Of a stretch of DNA of 64,000 nucleotides, positions 24,551-32,705 are shown piece after piece. Every line of letters begins with the position of its first letter. The first letter of the stretch is position 1. Below the pieces are notes generated by a model that made no database searches, was not told the DNA's origin, and saw nothing but the letters and a program-made list of their open reading frames with translations. The DNA is taken from contig NZ_CP013023.1 of the NCBI RefSeq assembly GCF_001421015.2, positions 2,907,501 to 2,971,500 of the forward strand, given 5' to 3'. The translations under genes and the position numbers were made by a program. The stretch comes from Paenibacillus bovis (GTDB taxonomy: Bacteria; Bacillota; Bacilli; Paenibacillales; Paenibacillaceae).

Positions 24551-25396
24551 ATGTCCAAATCATCCAAAAACTGGTTTCTGGCCAAAGGCGATTCTATCGA
24601 TCTAAAAGATATTGATCCAGGCTACACCGGAGATTACCACTCCAAAGAAGATACCGAATCGGAAAAAGCCGAGCTGACTGAAATATTCGAAAAGCTGCAG
24701 CCCAAGCTGTTCGCAAGCGGCAAAAAGTCGGTCTTGTTTGTTTTTCAGGGAATGGATTGCAGTGGTAAAGATGGCGTGATCAACAAAGTATTCTCTATTT
24801 CCAATCCGGCAGGGATTCATATTCACAGCTTCAAGGCACCGACAACAGAGGAGCGGAATCATGATTATCTGTGGCGGGCGCATCAGCATGTAGCTGGTTA
24901 TGGATATATCAGTGCCTTTAACCGCTCCTATTATGAAGATGTGCTGATCACGAGAGTGCATGGACAGATCGATGATCCTACCGCCAAGCAGCGGTTCAAG
25001 CAGATCAACCATTTCGAAAAGATGCTGGAAGAAAATGGAGTGCGTGTCGTCAAAATTTTCCTGCACATCTCCAAGGAATTCCAACTCAAAAAGCTGATTG
25101 ATCGTGTAGAAAAGCCGCACAAGAACTGGAAGTTCGATAAAGGTGATCTGCAGGAGCGCAAGTATTGGGATGATTACCAGAAATGTTATGAAGATGTATT
25201 CAAGCACTGTGCATCCGATGATCATCCATGGCATATTATTCCGGCAGACAATCGCTGGTATCGTGATCTGGCTGTCCTGCAGATTGTCGTACGTACCCTG
25301 CAAGAGATGGATTTGTCCTACCCGGACCCGATTCCCGAACTTCAGGAGCATCTGCCGGATATGTACGCCGAACTGGAAAAGCTCAAAAAGAAATAA
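24551..25396 (+). CDS. Polyphosphate kinase 2 family protein
   Basis: A 281-residue P-loop enzyme that transfers phosphate between polyphosphate and nucleotides. Walker A reads GMDCSGKDG at 67-75 (GMDASGKDG in most relatives), followed by SFKAPTTEERNHDYLWR and FNRSYYEDVLITRVH (Walker-B region and Arg lid). The family divides into ADP-, AMP- or both-using classes; length and the single domain exclude the two-domain class II, but class I against III is not decided here. RBS AAAGGAG lies six bases before the ATG. The CHAD gene upstream and Nudix genes downstream give a phosphate/nucleotide setting. Confidence 0.92.
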   Translation: MSKSSKNWFLAKGDSIDLKDIDPGYTGDYHSKEDTESEKAELTEIFEKLQPKLFASGKKSVLFVFQGMDCSGKDGVINKVFSISNPAGIHIHSFKAPTTEERNHDYLWRAHQHVAGYGYISAFNRSYYEDVLITRVHGQIDDPTAKQRFKQINHFEKMLEENGVRVVKIFLHISKEFQLKKLIDRVEKPHKNWKFDKGDLQERKYWDDYQKCYEDVFKHCASDDHPWHIIPADNRWYRDLAVLQIVVRTLQEMDLSYPDPIPELQEHLPDMYAELEKLKKK

Positions 25397-25411
25397 GGTA
25401 ATATCAGATAT

Positions 25412-25454
25412 AATGGCGATCCCTGCAATATCGCAAAAGCGGCGGATCGCCATT
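25412..25454 (+). terminator. Hairpin after ppk2
   Basis: AATGGCGATCC and GGATCGCCATT pair perfectly (11 bp) around a 21-base loop, 16 bases after the ppk2 stop. The T run is moderate. Confidence 0.55.
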
Positions 25455-25542
25455 TATCATTTTCTCAACCACTTCTACATAAACAAGATAATCGCTGTAC
25501 AGTAGGTCTGTACAGCAAGCAGATACAGCGAGGAGGCTAATT

Positions 25543-26016
25543 ATGGCCAGTAAAAGAAAAATTATCGTAACCGGCGGAGCGATTATTCGTGACGAGTACA
25601 ACCGGATTCTATGGCAAAAGCGTGGTGACTCCCATGACTGGGGATTGCCGGGAGGCGGGATGAAACCGGGGGAGGCGATTGAAGAGACGATGATTCGGGA
25701 GGTCAAGGAAGAGACCGGGCTGGAAGTCATCGCCAGCCAGCTCTATGCGGTATATACCGGTGAACGGCTTGAGTATACTTATCCCAGCGGAGATGATGTG
25801 GTATTTGTCATGTTTATTTTCGATATCCAGGCCGACCTGGCAGGCAAGCTGGAGGACGATGGTGTGACACTGAAATATAATGATCCCGATGGTGAATCGA
25901 CTACATTGCTCTTTTGCAGCATAGATGAGATGAAGCTGGAGCAGGTCAACCGTGCGCAGCGTCCATTGGTAGAAGATCTGCGTAACGATCGCCAGGGTGA
26001 TATTTTGCGAAGCTGA
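25543..26016 (+). CDS. Nudix hydrolase
   Basis: A 157-residue hydrolase of nucleoside diphosphates linked to another group. The Nudix box fits the pattern GX5EX7REUXEEXGU exactly: Gly38, Glu44, then REVKEETG at 52-59. The N-terminus (KIIVTGGAIIRDE) is the first strand of the fold. GGAGG lies seven bases before the ATG. It forms a run with a second Nudix gene 90 bases downstream. Substrate cannot be told from the box; the 'QLYAVYTGERLEY' region resembles general housecleaning members. Confidence 0.9.
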   Translation: MASKRKIIVTGGAIIRDEYNRILWQKRGDSHDWGLPGGGMKPGEAIEETMIREVKEETGLEVIASQLYAVYTGERLEYTYPSGDDVVFVMFIFDIQADLAGKLEDDGVTLKYNDPDGESTTLLFCSIDEMKLEQVNRAQRPLVEDLRNDRQGDILRS

Positions 26017-26105
26017 CACACAGGCAGCAGTGAACAGTAAATGGCCAAACAGTACAGACAAATGAATAGTAGAACAGGCTGATATCAATAGATAGAGCAG
26101 GGAAG

Positions 26106-26636
26106 GTGAAATCAATATTTGCCAAATGGATTAACCGTATACCAAGAGACTGGCTCGTATGGATGTACCGTCATATGCCGCTGAACCGCTTCAAAAATTG
26201 GGCGGTTCGTCGTTCTCAGCACCATTTTCTGGTTGCGGTGCTGGGCGTATTTACCAATGAAAAAGGCGAAGTGCTGCTGCTGCGCCATTCGTATCGTGAG
26301 CAGGAGCCATGGGGAATCCCTGGTGGGTGGATGGAGCTGGAGCAGCCCGAACATGGACTAAAGCGCGAGATACGGGAAGAGACAGGACTGGAAGTACATA
26401 TTGATCGATTGGAAAAAGCGATTCAGCGCAGCGATCCCAATTGTGTGGATCTGATTTTTAGTGGAGAAGTGCGGGCAGGAACCTTTGTGGCCAGCAGCGA
26501 AATTACAGATATTATGTACTGCCGGGCTGGGGATTGGCCCAAAGGATTGCCCCGGTCGCAGCAGCTGATTATTCAGGGGATTCTGGATCGCCGTCTATTA
26601 CGGGCACAGACTGCCAAAGAAATGGAGAAAATCTAA
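26106..26636 (+). CDS. Nudix hydrolase
   Basis: A 176-residue protein. About 40 N-terminal residues, basic and aromatic, precede the Nudix fold; the box runs from Gly73 (Glu79, REIREETG at 87-94) and is complete. The substrate-selecting residues after the box differ from the previous gene, so the pair is unlikely to be a recent duplication. The start is GTG 26106 after AGGGAA; no better ATG exists upstream. Its stop is one base before the next gene, indicating co-translation with the unknown protein. Confidence 0.87.
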   Translation: MKSIFAKWINRIPRDWLVWMYRHMPLNRFKNWAVRRSQHHFLVAVLGVFTNEKGEVLLLRHSYREQEPWGIPGGWMELEQPEHGLKREIREETGLEVHIDRLEKAIQRSDPNCVDLIFSGEVRAGTFVASSEITDIMYCRAGDWPKGLPRSQQLIIQGILDRRLLRAQTAKEMEKI

Positions 26637-26637
26637 T

Positions 26638-27723
26638 ATGAGTGTATATCAAGTACAGATCGGACGCTTGCTTGCAGGACTACGTCAACCGGAAGGGCAG
26701 GGACAGTATTATGTGTCTGCGCCGGAAGGTTTATTTACAACGGATCATCTGGAAGGAATCCAGGGTACGTATTGGAGTATGCAGGCTGTAGAGGATCTGC
26801 TGTATCAGGCATGTAAGGAGATCATTGGGTCCTTTGCACAATCCGATTCCAATCAGCAGGTCTATACATGTATCATCGAAGCGGATAATGTGAACGGAAA
26901 CTATCTGATGTATCTGAATACCATCAATGATCTGGAACAGACTACTGCTTATTATGATCAGTACTATCAGGAAAAGTATGCGGAGAACCATAACGAATCG
27001 TATAACCGTTCTGCAGAGCAGATTCGCCAATCGATCAAGTATGCAACCGGCGATTATCCGGAGATGATTGATGATTTTGGAGAAGCGCTGGAAAAACCGC
27101 TCCATCTGTATCGGGAAATCAACGAGCGGTTGTGGGAAGAAGATGAAGAAGGTTCTCTGCCGGTACTCGATGCGGCTGTCCGTGAACAGATTATGCAGGC
27201 AGATGCCGATTCTATTCAGATTATGGACCAGTCGATCCATGATAGTGGATTAACCATGATCGCCCTGAACGTCATGGCACGTCTGCACACGGAAACGGTA
27301 TTTGAACAGTTGGATCGTACCGCTGACTTTATCGCTTATGTACAGTCGCCGGATGGAGAAGGAGGCGACTATCTGACATTCAGTACACTGATTCGCAAAA
27401 CGGTTTCTCTGGAGCAATTGTATCTGGCTATGCCACAGGAACAAGAGAGTGACGAACAATTCGATGCACTATTCCAGCAGTATGCTGTCCAACCGGTAGA
27501 GGAACAGTTTCAGTATTGGACAGAGCAGATTCGCCGGAATCGCTGGAATACGGACAAAAGTGTAATCAGCAAATACGGCAAAACCGATTTCCATGCTTAT
27601 GCTGCTTTGCTGGCAGCCGGCTCGGCGATTCGTCCTTTGATTCAGCAGGCACTGGATACGGTAACTGACCAGGACGAAGATCTTGCTCAAATGTACCGGA
27701 TGCTGCTGCAGGATCTGGCTTAG
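26638..27723 (+). CDS. Hypothetical acidic protein, 361 residues
   Basis: A cytoplasmic protein with no signal or membrane segment, rich in Gln, Asp, Glu and Tyr. Start ATG 26638 is two bases behind the Nudix stop, with AATGGAGAAAATC upstream acting as ribosome site. The sequence seems to fall into an N-terminal alpha/beta part (to about 150, including a long Tyr-rich stretch NDLEQTTAYYDQYYQEKY) and a helical C-terminal part ending in DQDEDLAQMYRMLL. I do not recognise a family or catalytic motif. Coupling to a Nudix gene hints at a nucleotide-related role, no more. Confidence 0.75.
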   Translation: MSVYQVQIGRLLAGLRQPEGQGQYYVSAPEGLFTTDHLEGIQGTYWSMQAVEDLLYQACKEIIGSFAQSDSNQQVYTCIIEADNVNGNYLMYLNTINDLEQTTAYYDQYYQEKYAENHNESYNRSAEQIRQSIKYATGDYPEMIDDFGEALEKPLHLYREINERLWEEDEEGSLPVLDAAVREQIMQADADSIQIMDQSIHDSGLTMIALNVMARLHTETVFEQLDRTADFIAYVQSPDGEGGDYLTFSTLIRKTVSLEQLYLAMPQEQESDEQFDALFQQYAVQPVEEQFQYWTEQIRRNRWNTDKSVISKYGKTDFHAYAALLAAGSAIRPLIQQALDTVTDQDEDLAQMYRMLLQDLA

Positions 27724-27755
27724 TATTTGGTTATAAAATGCATTCGTGTATTCAG

Positions 27756-27785
27756 CCACCAGCTTTATTGCAGCTGGTGGTTTTT
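27756..27785 (+). terminator. Terminator after the 361-residue gene
   Basis: A perfect 9 bp stem (CCACCAGCT with AGCTGGTGG) followed by five T. Confidence 0.85.
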
Positions 27786-27841
27786 AACTATGGACGCATG
27801 AGCCGGAATTTGAATAGAGGGTAGAAGATAAGTACACTTTT

Positions 27842-28049
27842 AGCAGTTAGCAGTTAGCAGTTAGCAGTTAGCAGTTAGCAGTTAGCAGTTAGCAGTTAGC
27901 AGTTAGCAGTTAGCAGTTAGCAGTTAGCAGTTAGCAGTTAGCAGTTAGCAGTTAGGTTAGCAGTTAGCAGTTAGCAGTTAGCAGTTAGCAGTTAGCAGTT
28001 AGCAGTTAGCAGTTAGCAGTTAGCAGTTAGCAGTTAGCAGTTAGCAGTT
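27842..28049. repeat. Heptanucleotide tandem repeat, 29 perfect copies
   Basis: The unit AGCAGTT is repeated 16 times without error (27842-27953), then comes one shortened unit AGGTT (27954-27958, two bases missing), then 13 more perfect copies (27959-28049). Total length is 208 bases. It ends seven bases before the stop codon of the minus-strand deoC gene and begins about 60 bases after the terminator of the plus-strand gene, so it lies between two convergent genes. There are no spacers, so it is not a CRISPR array. Copy number is likely to vary between strains by slippage. Confidence 0.97.
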
Positions 28050-28055
28050 ACGGTC

Positions 28056-28811
28056 TTAGTATGTGTCAGTGAGGTTAGCTGCCGAAGACAATCCTGTTCG
28101 AACCGCTGAGTCAACAGTTATACCCGCCCGATCATAGGCATCCTGTAAAATAGTCAGCGCCGATCGCACACCGATGCCGAACCGATCGCAGCCTGCTTCC
28201 TTCATCAGCAGCAGGGTATCCAGATCACGAATCCCTCCGGCTGCTTTGATCAAAGCGGCATCACCGATTACAGATTTAATCAGCCGGATCGTATCTACTG
28301 TTGTCGGACGTGGTCCCCAACCGGTTCCTGTTTTTACAAAAGCAGCACCTGCCTGAACAATCCATTCGCTACCCCGGCGAATCTCGTCATCGGTTAGATA
28401 GGCAATCTCCAGAATCGCTTTGACCGGTACCTGTTCAGCGGCTTCGACCACGGCTGCAATATCCTGTATGACCAGTTCGCCATTCCCGGACTTTAGGGCT
28501 CCTACATTAATAACCATATCCAGCTCTTTACAGCCAATATCCAGCATTTCCCTGGCCGTGTGTATTTTCATAGAAGTAGTATCTGCACCCGAAGGAAATC
28601 CCACTACACCGGTAACTACCGTATCCGGCACATTTGCCAGCTGCTTAATCACATATTCCGTCATATAAGGCATCGGACTAGCGCATATACAATGATATTG
28701 TTTTACGATATCAATCAGCTGGTCCACTTCATCTACCGTCACATCTGTACGTACTGCACTCACATCCAGCATGCGTCCGATATGGGCATAATCGATTTCG
28801 GATTGTCTCAT
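28056..28811 (-). CDS. deoC: Deoxyribose-phosphate aldolase
   Basis: A 251-residue class I aldolase that splits 2-deoxyribose-5-phosphate into glyceraldehyde-3-phosphate and acetaldehyde, or a relative acting on another deoxy-sugar phosphate. Catalytic residues are all present: Asp98 (KELDMVIN), the Schiff-base Lys160 (FVKTGTG, usually FVKTSTG) and Lys189 (IKAAGGIR). It is about 30 residues longer than the common 220-residue DeoC. The start at 28811 has GGGAGG upstream; the longer frame to 28859 has none. It is transcribed divergently from an FGGY kinase/SDR pair and shares an operator sequence with them, so its job is probably in that sugar pathway rather than nucleoside salvage. Confidence 0.9.
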   Translation of the reverse strand: MRQSEIDYAHIGRMLDVSAVRTDVTVDEVDQLIDIVKQYHCICASPMPYMTEYVIKQLANVPDTVVTGVVGFPSGADTTSMKIHTAREMLDIGCKELDMVINVGALKSGNGELVIQDIAAVVEAAEQVPVKAILEIAYLTDDEIRRGSEWIVQAGAAFVKTGTGWGPRPTTVDTIRLIKSVIGDAALIKAAGGIRDLDTLLLMKEAGCDRFGIGVRSALTILQDAYDRAGITVDSAVRTGLSSAANLTDTY

Positions 28812-28831
28812 TAAATGTACCTCCCGCTCAC

Positions 28832-28847
28832 AAAGATAATTACCTTT
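28832..28847. promoter_or_regulatory. Operator A of the sugar cassette (deoC side)
   Basis: AAAGATAATTACCTTT, one base away from the perfect palindrome at 29013-29028. It lies 21 bases before the deoC start. Confidence 0.65.
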
Positions 28848-28997
28848 TATTGATGTCACTTACTATAACTCTCTAATCAATGAAATTCAAGAAGTAAGTA
28901 TAACTTATTTTCTATGTTTTATATTTCTGCAGAAAGTCTGATACATATAGAAATATAAATAGAATTTAATCATAGAATATAACTAGCTGTATTATTA

Positions 28998-29011
28998 TGA
29001 AAGCGCTTGAC
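28998..29011 (+). promoter_or_regulatory. cre-like site
   Basis: TGAAAGCGCTTGAC matches 12 of 14 positions of the cre consensus and overlaps the -35 of the kinase promoter, where CcpA would repress. Confidence 0.6.
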
Positions 29012-29035
29012 AAAAGATAATTATCTTTATATATT
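29007..29035 (+). promoter_or_regulatory. Kinase/SDR promoter with operator B in the spacer
   Basis: TTGACA (29007-29012), 17-base spacer, TATATT (29030-29035). The spacer is almost filled by the perfect 16 bp palindrome AAAGATAATTATCTTT at 29013-29028, a classic repression site for the nearby GntR protein. Confidence 0.8.
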
Positions 29036-29113
29036 CGAAACAATATAAATGATTACGAATTATGGTGAAGACAGCAGATGATAACCAAAAATGATCTGTG
29101 GAAGGTGACGATC

Positions 29114-30736
29114 ATGCCGAATATTATTGCCTACGATTTGGGTACCGGAGGAGTCAAAGCTTCGCTGTATAACGAGAGACTGCAGACGATTGCACGGTCG
29201 TTTGTGGAATACGAGACATTTTATCCGCAGCCGGATTGGCATGAGCAGCGGCCAGACGACTGGTGGAAAGGAATTCGGGAAACTACGAAACAGCTGCTAG
29301 CGTCCTCAAGGATTGCTGCATCAGCGATTGATTGTATTAGTCTGTCAGGACATAGTCTGGTGAGTGTGCCGGTGAGCAGACAGGCTGGATGTTTGCAAGA
29401 ATATGTACCGATCTGGTCAGACCGCCGCGCAGACAAAGAAGCGGAGCACTTTTTCCGCCTTATCGATGAGCGGGAATGGTATATGAAGACAGGTAATGGG
29501 TTTCCGGCAGGCTGTTATCCACTGTTCAAATTAATGTGGCTAAACAGGCATCATCCCGACCTGTTTGCCCGTATTGATAAGGTGCTCGGTTCCAAAGACT
29601 ATATCAATTATCGGCTTACCGGCCAGCTGGCTACAGATCATTCCTATGCTTCCGGTATTGGGGCTTATGATCTGAACAAGGGACAGCTAATGGAGGAGAT
29701 GCTGGAGGCAGCCGGGTTATCCAGTGAGCTGTTTCCGGATATTGTTCCTTCACATCAGATAATTGGACAGGTAACTGCGGAAGCCTCAGCCTATACAGGA
29801 CTGCAGCAAGGAACACCTGTCGCCTGCGGAGGAGTGGACAATGCCTGTATGGCACTCGGAGCAGTAGGCGCAAAGGAAGGACAGGTGTACATGTCACTGG
29901 GATCATCCAGCTGGATTCCGGTCAATTCCAGTCAGCCGGTGCTGGATGCACAGACGCGGCCCTATGTATTCGCTCATATTGCCGAAGGCATGTATACGAG
30001 TGCGTATTCTATTTTTGCCGGTGGCAGCTCGCTGCGCTGGGTGAGAGACACCTTATGCATGGAGCTGGCAGACCGGGCAGATGCCTATGAGCAGATGAAT
30101 CAGTGGGCGGCCGATGTTCCGATTGGTTCCAACGGAATTATATTCAATCCCAGTCTGGCAGGCGGTAGTTCCCAGGATCGCAGTGTGCATATTCGTGGAG
30201 GTTATGTGGGACTGCATCTGGGAACAACGCGAGCGGATATGATCCGGGCAGCCATGGAAGGAATTGCAATGAATTTGCGGATATCGCTGGATCAGCTGCA
30301 GCAGCATACAAGGATAGAAAATCGTATGCTGATCTGCGGTGGCGGCAGTCAAAGTCCGCTGTGGATGCAGATATTTGCCGATATTTTTGGTATGGATACA
30401 GTCAAAACCAATATCGATCAGGACGCGGCTTCGCTGGGTGCGGCTGCTATTGCTGCCCGGACAGCAGGCTGGTGGAACGATTACCGTATGATCGATACGC
30501 TTCATACGGTCGAAAATACATTTGTGCCAGATCCTGTTTGTCGTGAGCAGTATCGTCAGTTAATGCCGGTATTCCGGCATGTTAATCAGATTGCTGCGCA
30601 GCTGGGTGATTATATGCATCAGCATTCTATCTCACTGGAAATGAATACAGCCGGCAAAGCTGGCAAGATCGAAAAGACGGACAGCGCATCATACCCTATT
30701 GGATCAGTCAAAGGAGTGAGCGGATATGAATGGTAA
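29114..30736 (+). CDS. FGGY-family carbohydrate kinase (xylulokinase-like)
   Basis: A 540-residue two-domain sugar kinase. The first domain starts with IIAYDLGTGGVKASLYN (phosphate-binding loop) and has SLSGHSLVSVPV; the second has CGGVDNACMALGA, YMSLGSSSWI and CGGGSQSPLWMQIFADIF for ATP binding. It belongs to the xylulokinase-like branch, but the substrate may be another ketose or polyol. Start ATG 29114 has GGAAGG ten bases upstream; the ATG at 29078 lacks a site. The C-terminus overlaps the SDR start by 11 bases. The last 40 residues are Ser/Lys-rich and look like a tail. Confidence 0.88.
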   Translation: MPNIIAYDLGTGGVKASLYNERLQTIARSFVEYETFYPQPDWHEQRPDDWWKGIRETTKQLLASSRIAASAIDCISLSGHSLVSVPVSRQAGCLQEYVPIWSDRRADKEAEHFFRLIDEREWYMKTGNGFPAGCYPLFKLMWLNRHHPDLFARIDKVLGSKDYINYRLTGQLATDHSYASGIGAYDLNKGQLMEEMLEAAGLSSELFPDIVPSHQIIGQVTAEASAYTGLQQGTPVACGGVDNACMALGAVGAKEGQVYMSLGSSSWIPVNSSQPVLDAQTRPYVFAHIAEGMYTSAYSIFAGGSSLRWVRDTLCMELADRADAYEQMNQWAADVPIGSNGIIFNPSLAGGSSQDRSVHIRGGYVGLHLGTTRADMIRAAMEGIAMNLRISLDQLQQHTRIENRMLICGGGSQSPLWMQIFADIFGMDTVKTNIDQDAASLGAAAIAARTAGWWNDYRMIDTLHTVENTFVPDPVCREQYRQLMPVFRHVNQIAAQLGDYMHQHSISLEMNTAGKAGKIEKTDSASYPIGSVKGVSGYEW

Positions 30737-31490
30737 TCTGTACGATACAACGTTTCGGCTGGATGGAAAGACCGCTGTGATTACAGGAGCAGCGTCGGGA
30801 ATTGGTCTGGCAACAGCGCAGCTATTTGCAGAAAAGGGAGCATCGGTCGCACTGCTGGATCTTCACCTGGAACAAGCACAGCGAGCAGCAGAAGGAATAG
30901 AATACAGCGCTGCTTTTGAAGTGAATGTGGCAGACAGTGAATCGGTACGAAAAGCAATAACGCAGGTTCAGGAGAAACTTGGCCATATTGATATTCTGGT
31001 GAACAGTGCAGGCATTGGACCGGTAGAATGGGCAGAAGATTATCCCGAAGCAGATTGGCACCGGACGATGGAAGTCAATATGAATGGCATGTTTTTCATG
31101 TCCCAGCAGGTGGGCAGGGAGATGATTGCAGCGCAGCAGGGCGGCAAAATTATCAGTCTGGCTTCACAGGCAGGGATAGTAGCTATTGATCGGCATGTAG
31201 CTTATAGCGCGAGCAAAGCAGCGGTTATTTCTATTACCCGATCACTCGCTCACGAATGGGGCAAACATAATATTCAGGTCAATGCGATCTCGCCGACAGC
31301 TACCTATACACCACTGATTACCGGTTATTGGGAAGGCGAGATCAAGGAAGAAGCCATTCGCAATACACCAGTCGGACGCTTTGCCGAGCCAGGGGAGATT
31401 GCTGCAGCTGCATTGTTCCTGGCCAGCGGCTCCGCGAATATGATTACCGGAGCGAATCTGGTAGTGGATGGAGGATATACGATTCATTGA
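30726..31490 (+). CDS. Short-chain dehydrogenase, polyol-dehydrogenase-like
   Basis: A 254-residue NAD(P)-dependent oxidoreductase. Visible motifs: TGAASGIG (cofactor loop, about 19-26), DLH (acidic residue after strand 2, favouring NAD), NSAG, Ser in SLASQAG, the YSASK catalytic pair near 158-162, and a C-terminal VVDGGYTIH typical of the family. Similar enzymes oxidise sugar alcohols such as arabinitol, threitol or galactitol. GGAGTGAG lies six bases before its ATG, inside the kinase gene. With the kinase and DeoC it suggests oxidation, phosphorylation and aldol cleavage of a polyol or deoxy-sugar. Confidence 0.87.
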   Translation: MNGNLYDTTFRLDGKTAVITGAASGIGLATAQLFAEKGASVALLDLHLEQAQRAAEGIEYSAAFEVNVADSESVRKAITQVQEKLGHIDILVNSAGIGPVEWAEDYPEADWHRTMEVNMNGMFFMSQQVGREMIAAQQGGKIISLASQAGIVAIDRHVAYSASKAAVISITRSLAHEWGKHNIQVNAISPTATYTPLITGYWEGEIKEEAIRNTPVGRFAEPGEIAAAALFLASGSANMITGANLVVDGGYTIH

Positions 31491-31529
31491 TAGCAGTGAA
31501 TAGGGAATAAAGCTGGAGGAGTAAAAAGC

Positions 31530-31553
31530 ATGCTGGATACAGAGCAGGCATAA
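31530..31553 (+). pseudogene. Ribosome site with 7-codon frame, possible gene remnant
   Basis: GGAGGA at 31515-31520 is followed at correct spacing by ATG and only seven codons (MLDTEQA) before TAA. It sits directly behind the SDR gene, where another operon gene would be expected. It may be what is left of a deleted third gene, or chance. Confidence 0.3.
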
Positions 31554-31672
31554 CCGGCGGTAAAAGAAGTGTGTATGTCATCCAGATCCGGTATAAACTC
31601 CATACCAATCTGTATCGATTTCCTAGAGACGGATGATAGAGTTCGTATAAATAAGGATCAGCCGAGACTGGT

Positions 31673-32389
31673 TTAGACCCGGCCTTCCAGATAGACGCTG
31701 TACTCGTATTTGTCGGCGACCAGCTTGATTATACTGTATTCAAATGGCCCCTGCTCTACATGGCTGATCCGTTTGCTGCATAGCAGAGGAGATCCCAGCG
31801 GAACCTGAAGAATCTGGGATTCGGTAAAATCAGCTGCTACAGCTGATAAGCGCTCCCATGCATGCAGCAGAATAATATGATACGTCTGTTCGAGGAATGT
31901 ATAGAGACTGTTAAACCGGTTTACATGCTGTTCCAGACCAGGCACATAATTGGCGCGCAGGTAATTGTTCATGAGTGCAATCGGCCGATCATCAGCATAT
32001 TGAACCCGCTGAACCAGATAGACCTTGCTGCCGGGTGACAGCTTAAGCGCATCGGCGACATGCTCTGGTGGCGTGATCAATTCGATCGACATTCCGCGTG
32101 TTGTTACAGTGTAGCCTTTGGAAGTTAATGTCTCGGTAATAGAGGTCAGATGATTCAGCCGCTGGGTCGTAGAGGTATCGAGAATCTCGGTACCTTTTCC
32201 CTGTGTCTTTTTCAGGAACCCTTCACTGCCGAGCAGTTCAATAGCTTTGCGGATCGTTGTTCGGCTGACCGAGAAGCGCTGCTCCAATTCCGATTCGGTA
32301 GGCAAAAGCGTGCCGGGTGCATAACGTCCTTCTTTGATATCTTGTTTGAGTTGAGTATATACTGTGCGATAAGCCGGAATATCATTCAT
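31673..32389 (-). CDS. GntR/HutC-family regulator with UTRA domain
   Basis: A 238-residue regulator. The N-terminal winged helix (about 8-70) has PLPTESELEQRFSVSRTTIRKA-type sequence (here TLLPTESELEQRF and SVSRTTIRKAIELL) and GFLKKTQGKGTEI; the UTRA effector domain (about 90-235) binds sugar phosphates in relatives. It faces the kinase/SDR pair and has the cassette operator (copy C) in its own promoter, so it most likely represses the cassette and itself. GGAG lies eight bases before the ATG. Confidence 0.9.
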   Translation of the reverse strand: MNDIPAYRTVYTQLKQDIKEGRYAPGTLLPTESELEQRFSVSRTTIRKAIELLGSEGFLKKTQGKGTEILDTSTTQRLNHLTSITETLTSKGYTVTTRGMSIELITPPEHVADALKLSPGSKVYLVQRVQYADDRPIALMNNYLRANYVPGLEQHVNRFNSLYTFLEQTYHIILLHAWERLSAVAADFTESQILQVPLGSPLLCSKRISHVEQGPFEYSIIKLVADKYEYSVYLEGRV

Positions 32390-32705
32390 AAGTAAACTCC
32401 TCTGATTGTGCTGGCATGGTGATAAGACGGCAGCCAGGAGTACAAGGCAGCAACCATCTTTGTCTATAAGTGATCATGCCATAAAAAAGATAAGGCTTCA
32501 ACCAAAGATCATTATGTTTGCTGAAAAATAGTCAGAAAATAAAAGCGATAAAAAGAGATATATAGATTATAAAACAAATGATGTATTTATTTTAACAATA
32601 TACTGTCTTGACGAGTATATTGTTACCATAATATTCCTTGTATATTTCAATAATAAAAATATATAATTTCCCTTATTTAGATGTGATATTAATTAGGGGG
32701 AGAAT
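32390..32705. other. Divergent control region, GntR gene and DUF3298 gene
   Basis: Contains operator C (32514-32529) for the minus-strand regulator and, for the plus-strand gene, a moderate promoter: TTGACG near 32608 with ATATTC or TAATAT about 17 bases on. Composition becomes strongly AT-rich from about 32530. No gene or strong hairpin. Confidence 0.5.
32514..32529. promoter_or_regulatory. Operator C of the sugar cassette (regulator promoter)
   Basis: AAAGATCATTATGTTT matches 14 of 16 positions of the perfect palindrome AAAGATAATTATCTTT. It is 125 bases before the regulator start. Confidence 0.5.

Noticed and set aside
24602..25453. A 283-residue minus-strand frame
   Set aside because: Antisense shadow of the PPK2 gene.
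27842..28049. CRISPR array
   Set aside because: Units of seven bases are contiguous with no spacers, and no cas gene is present.
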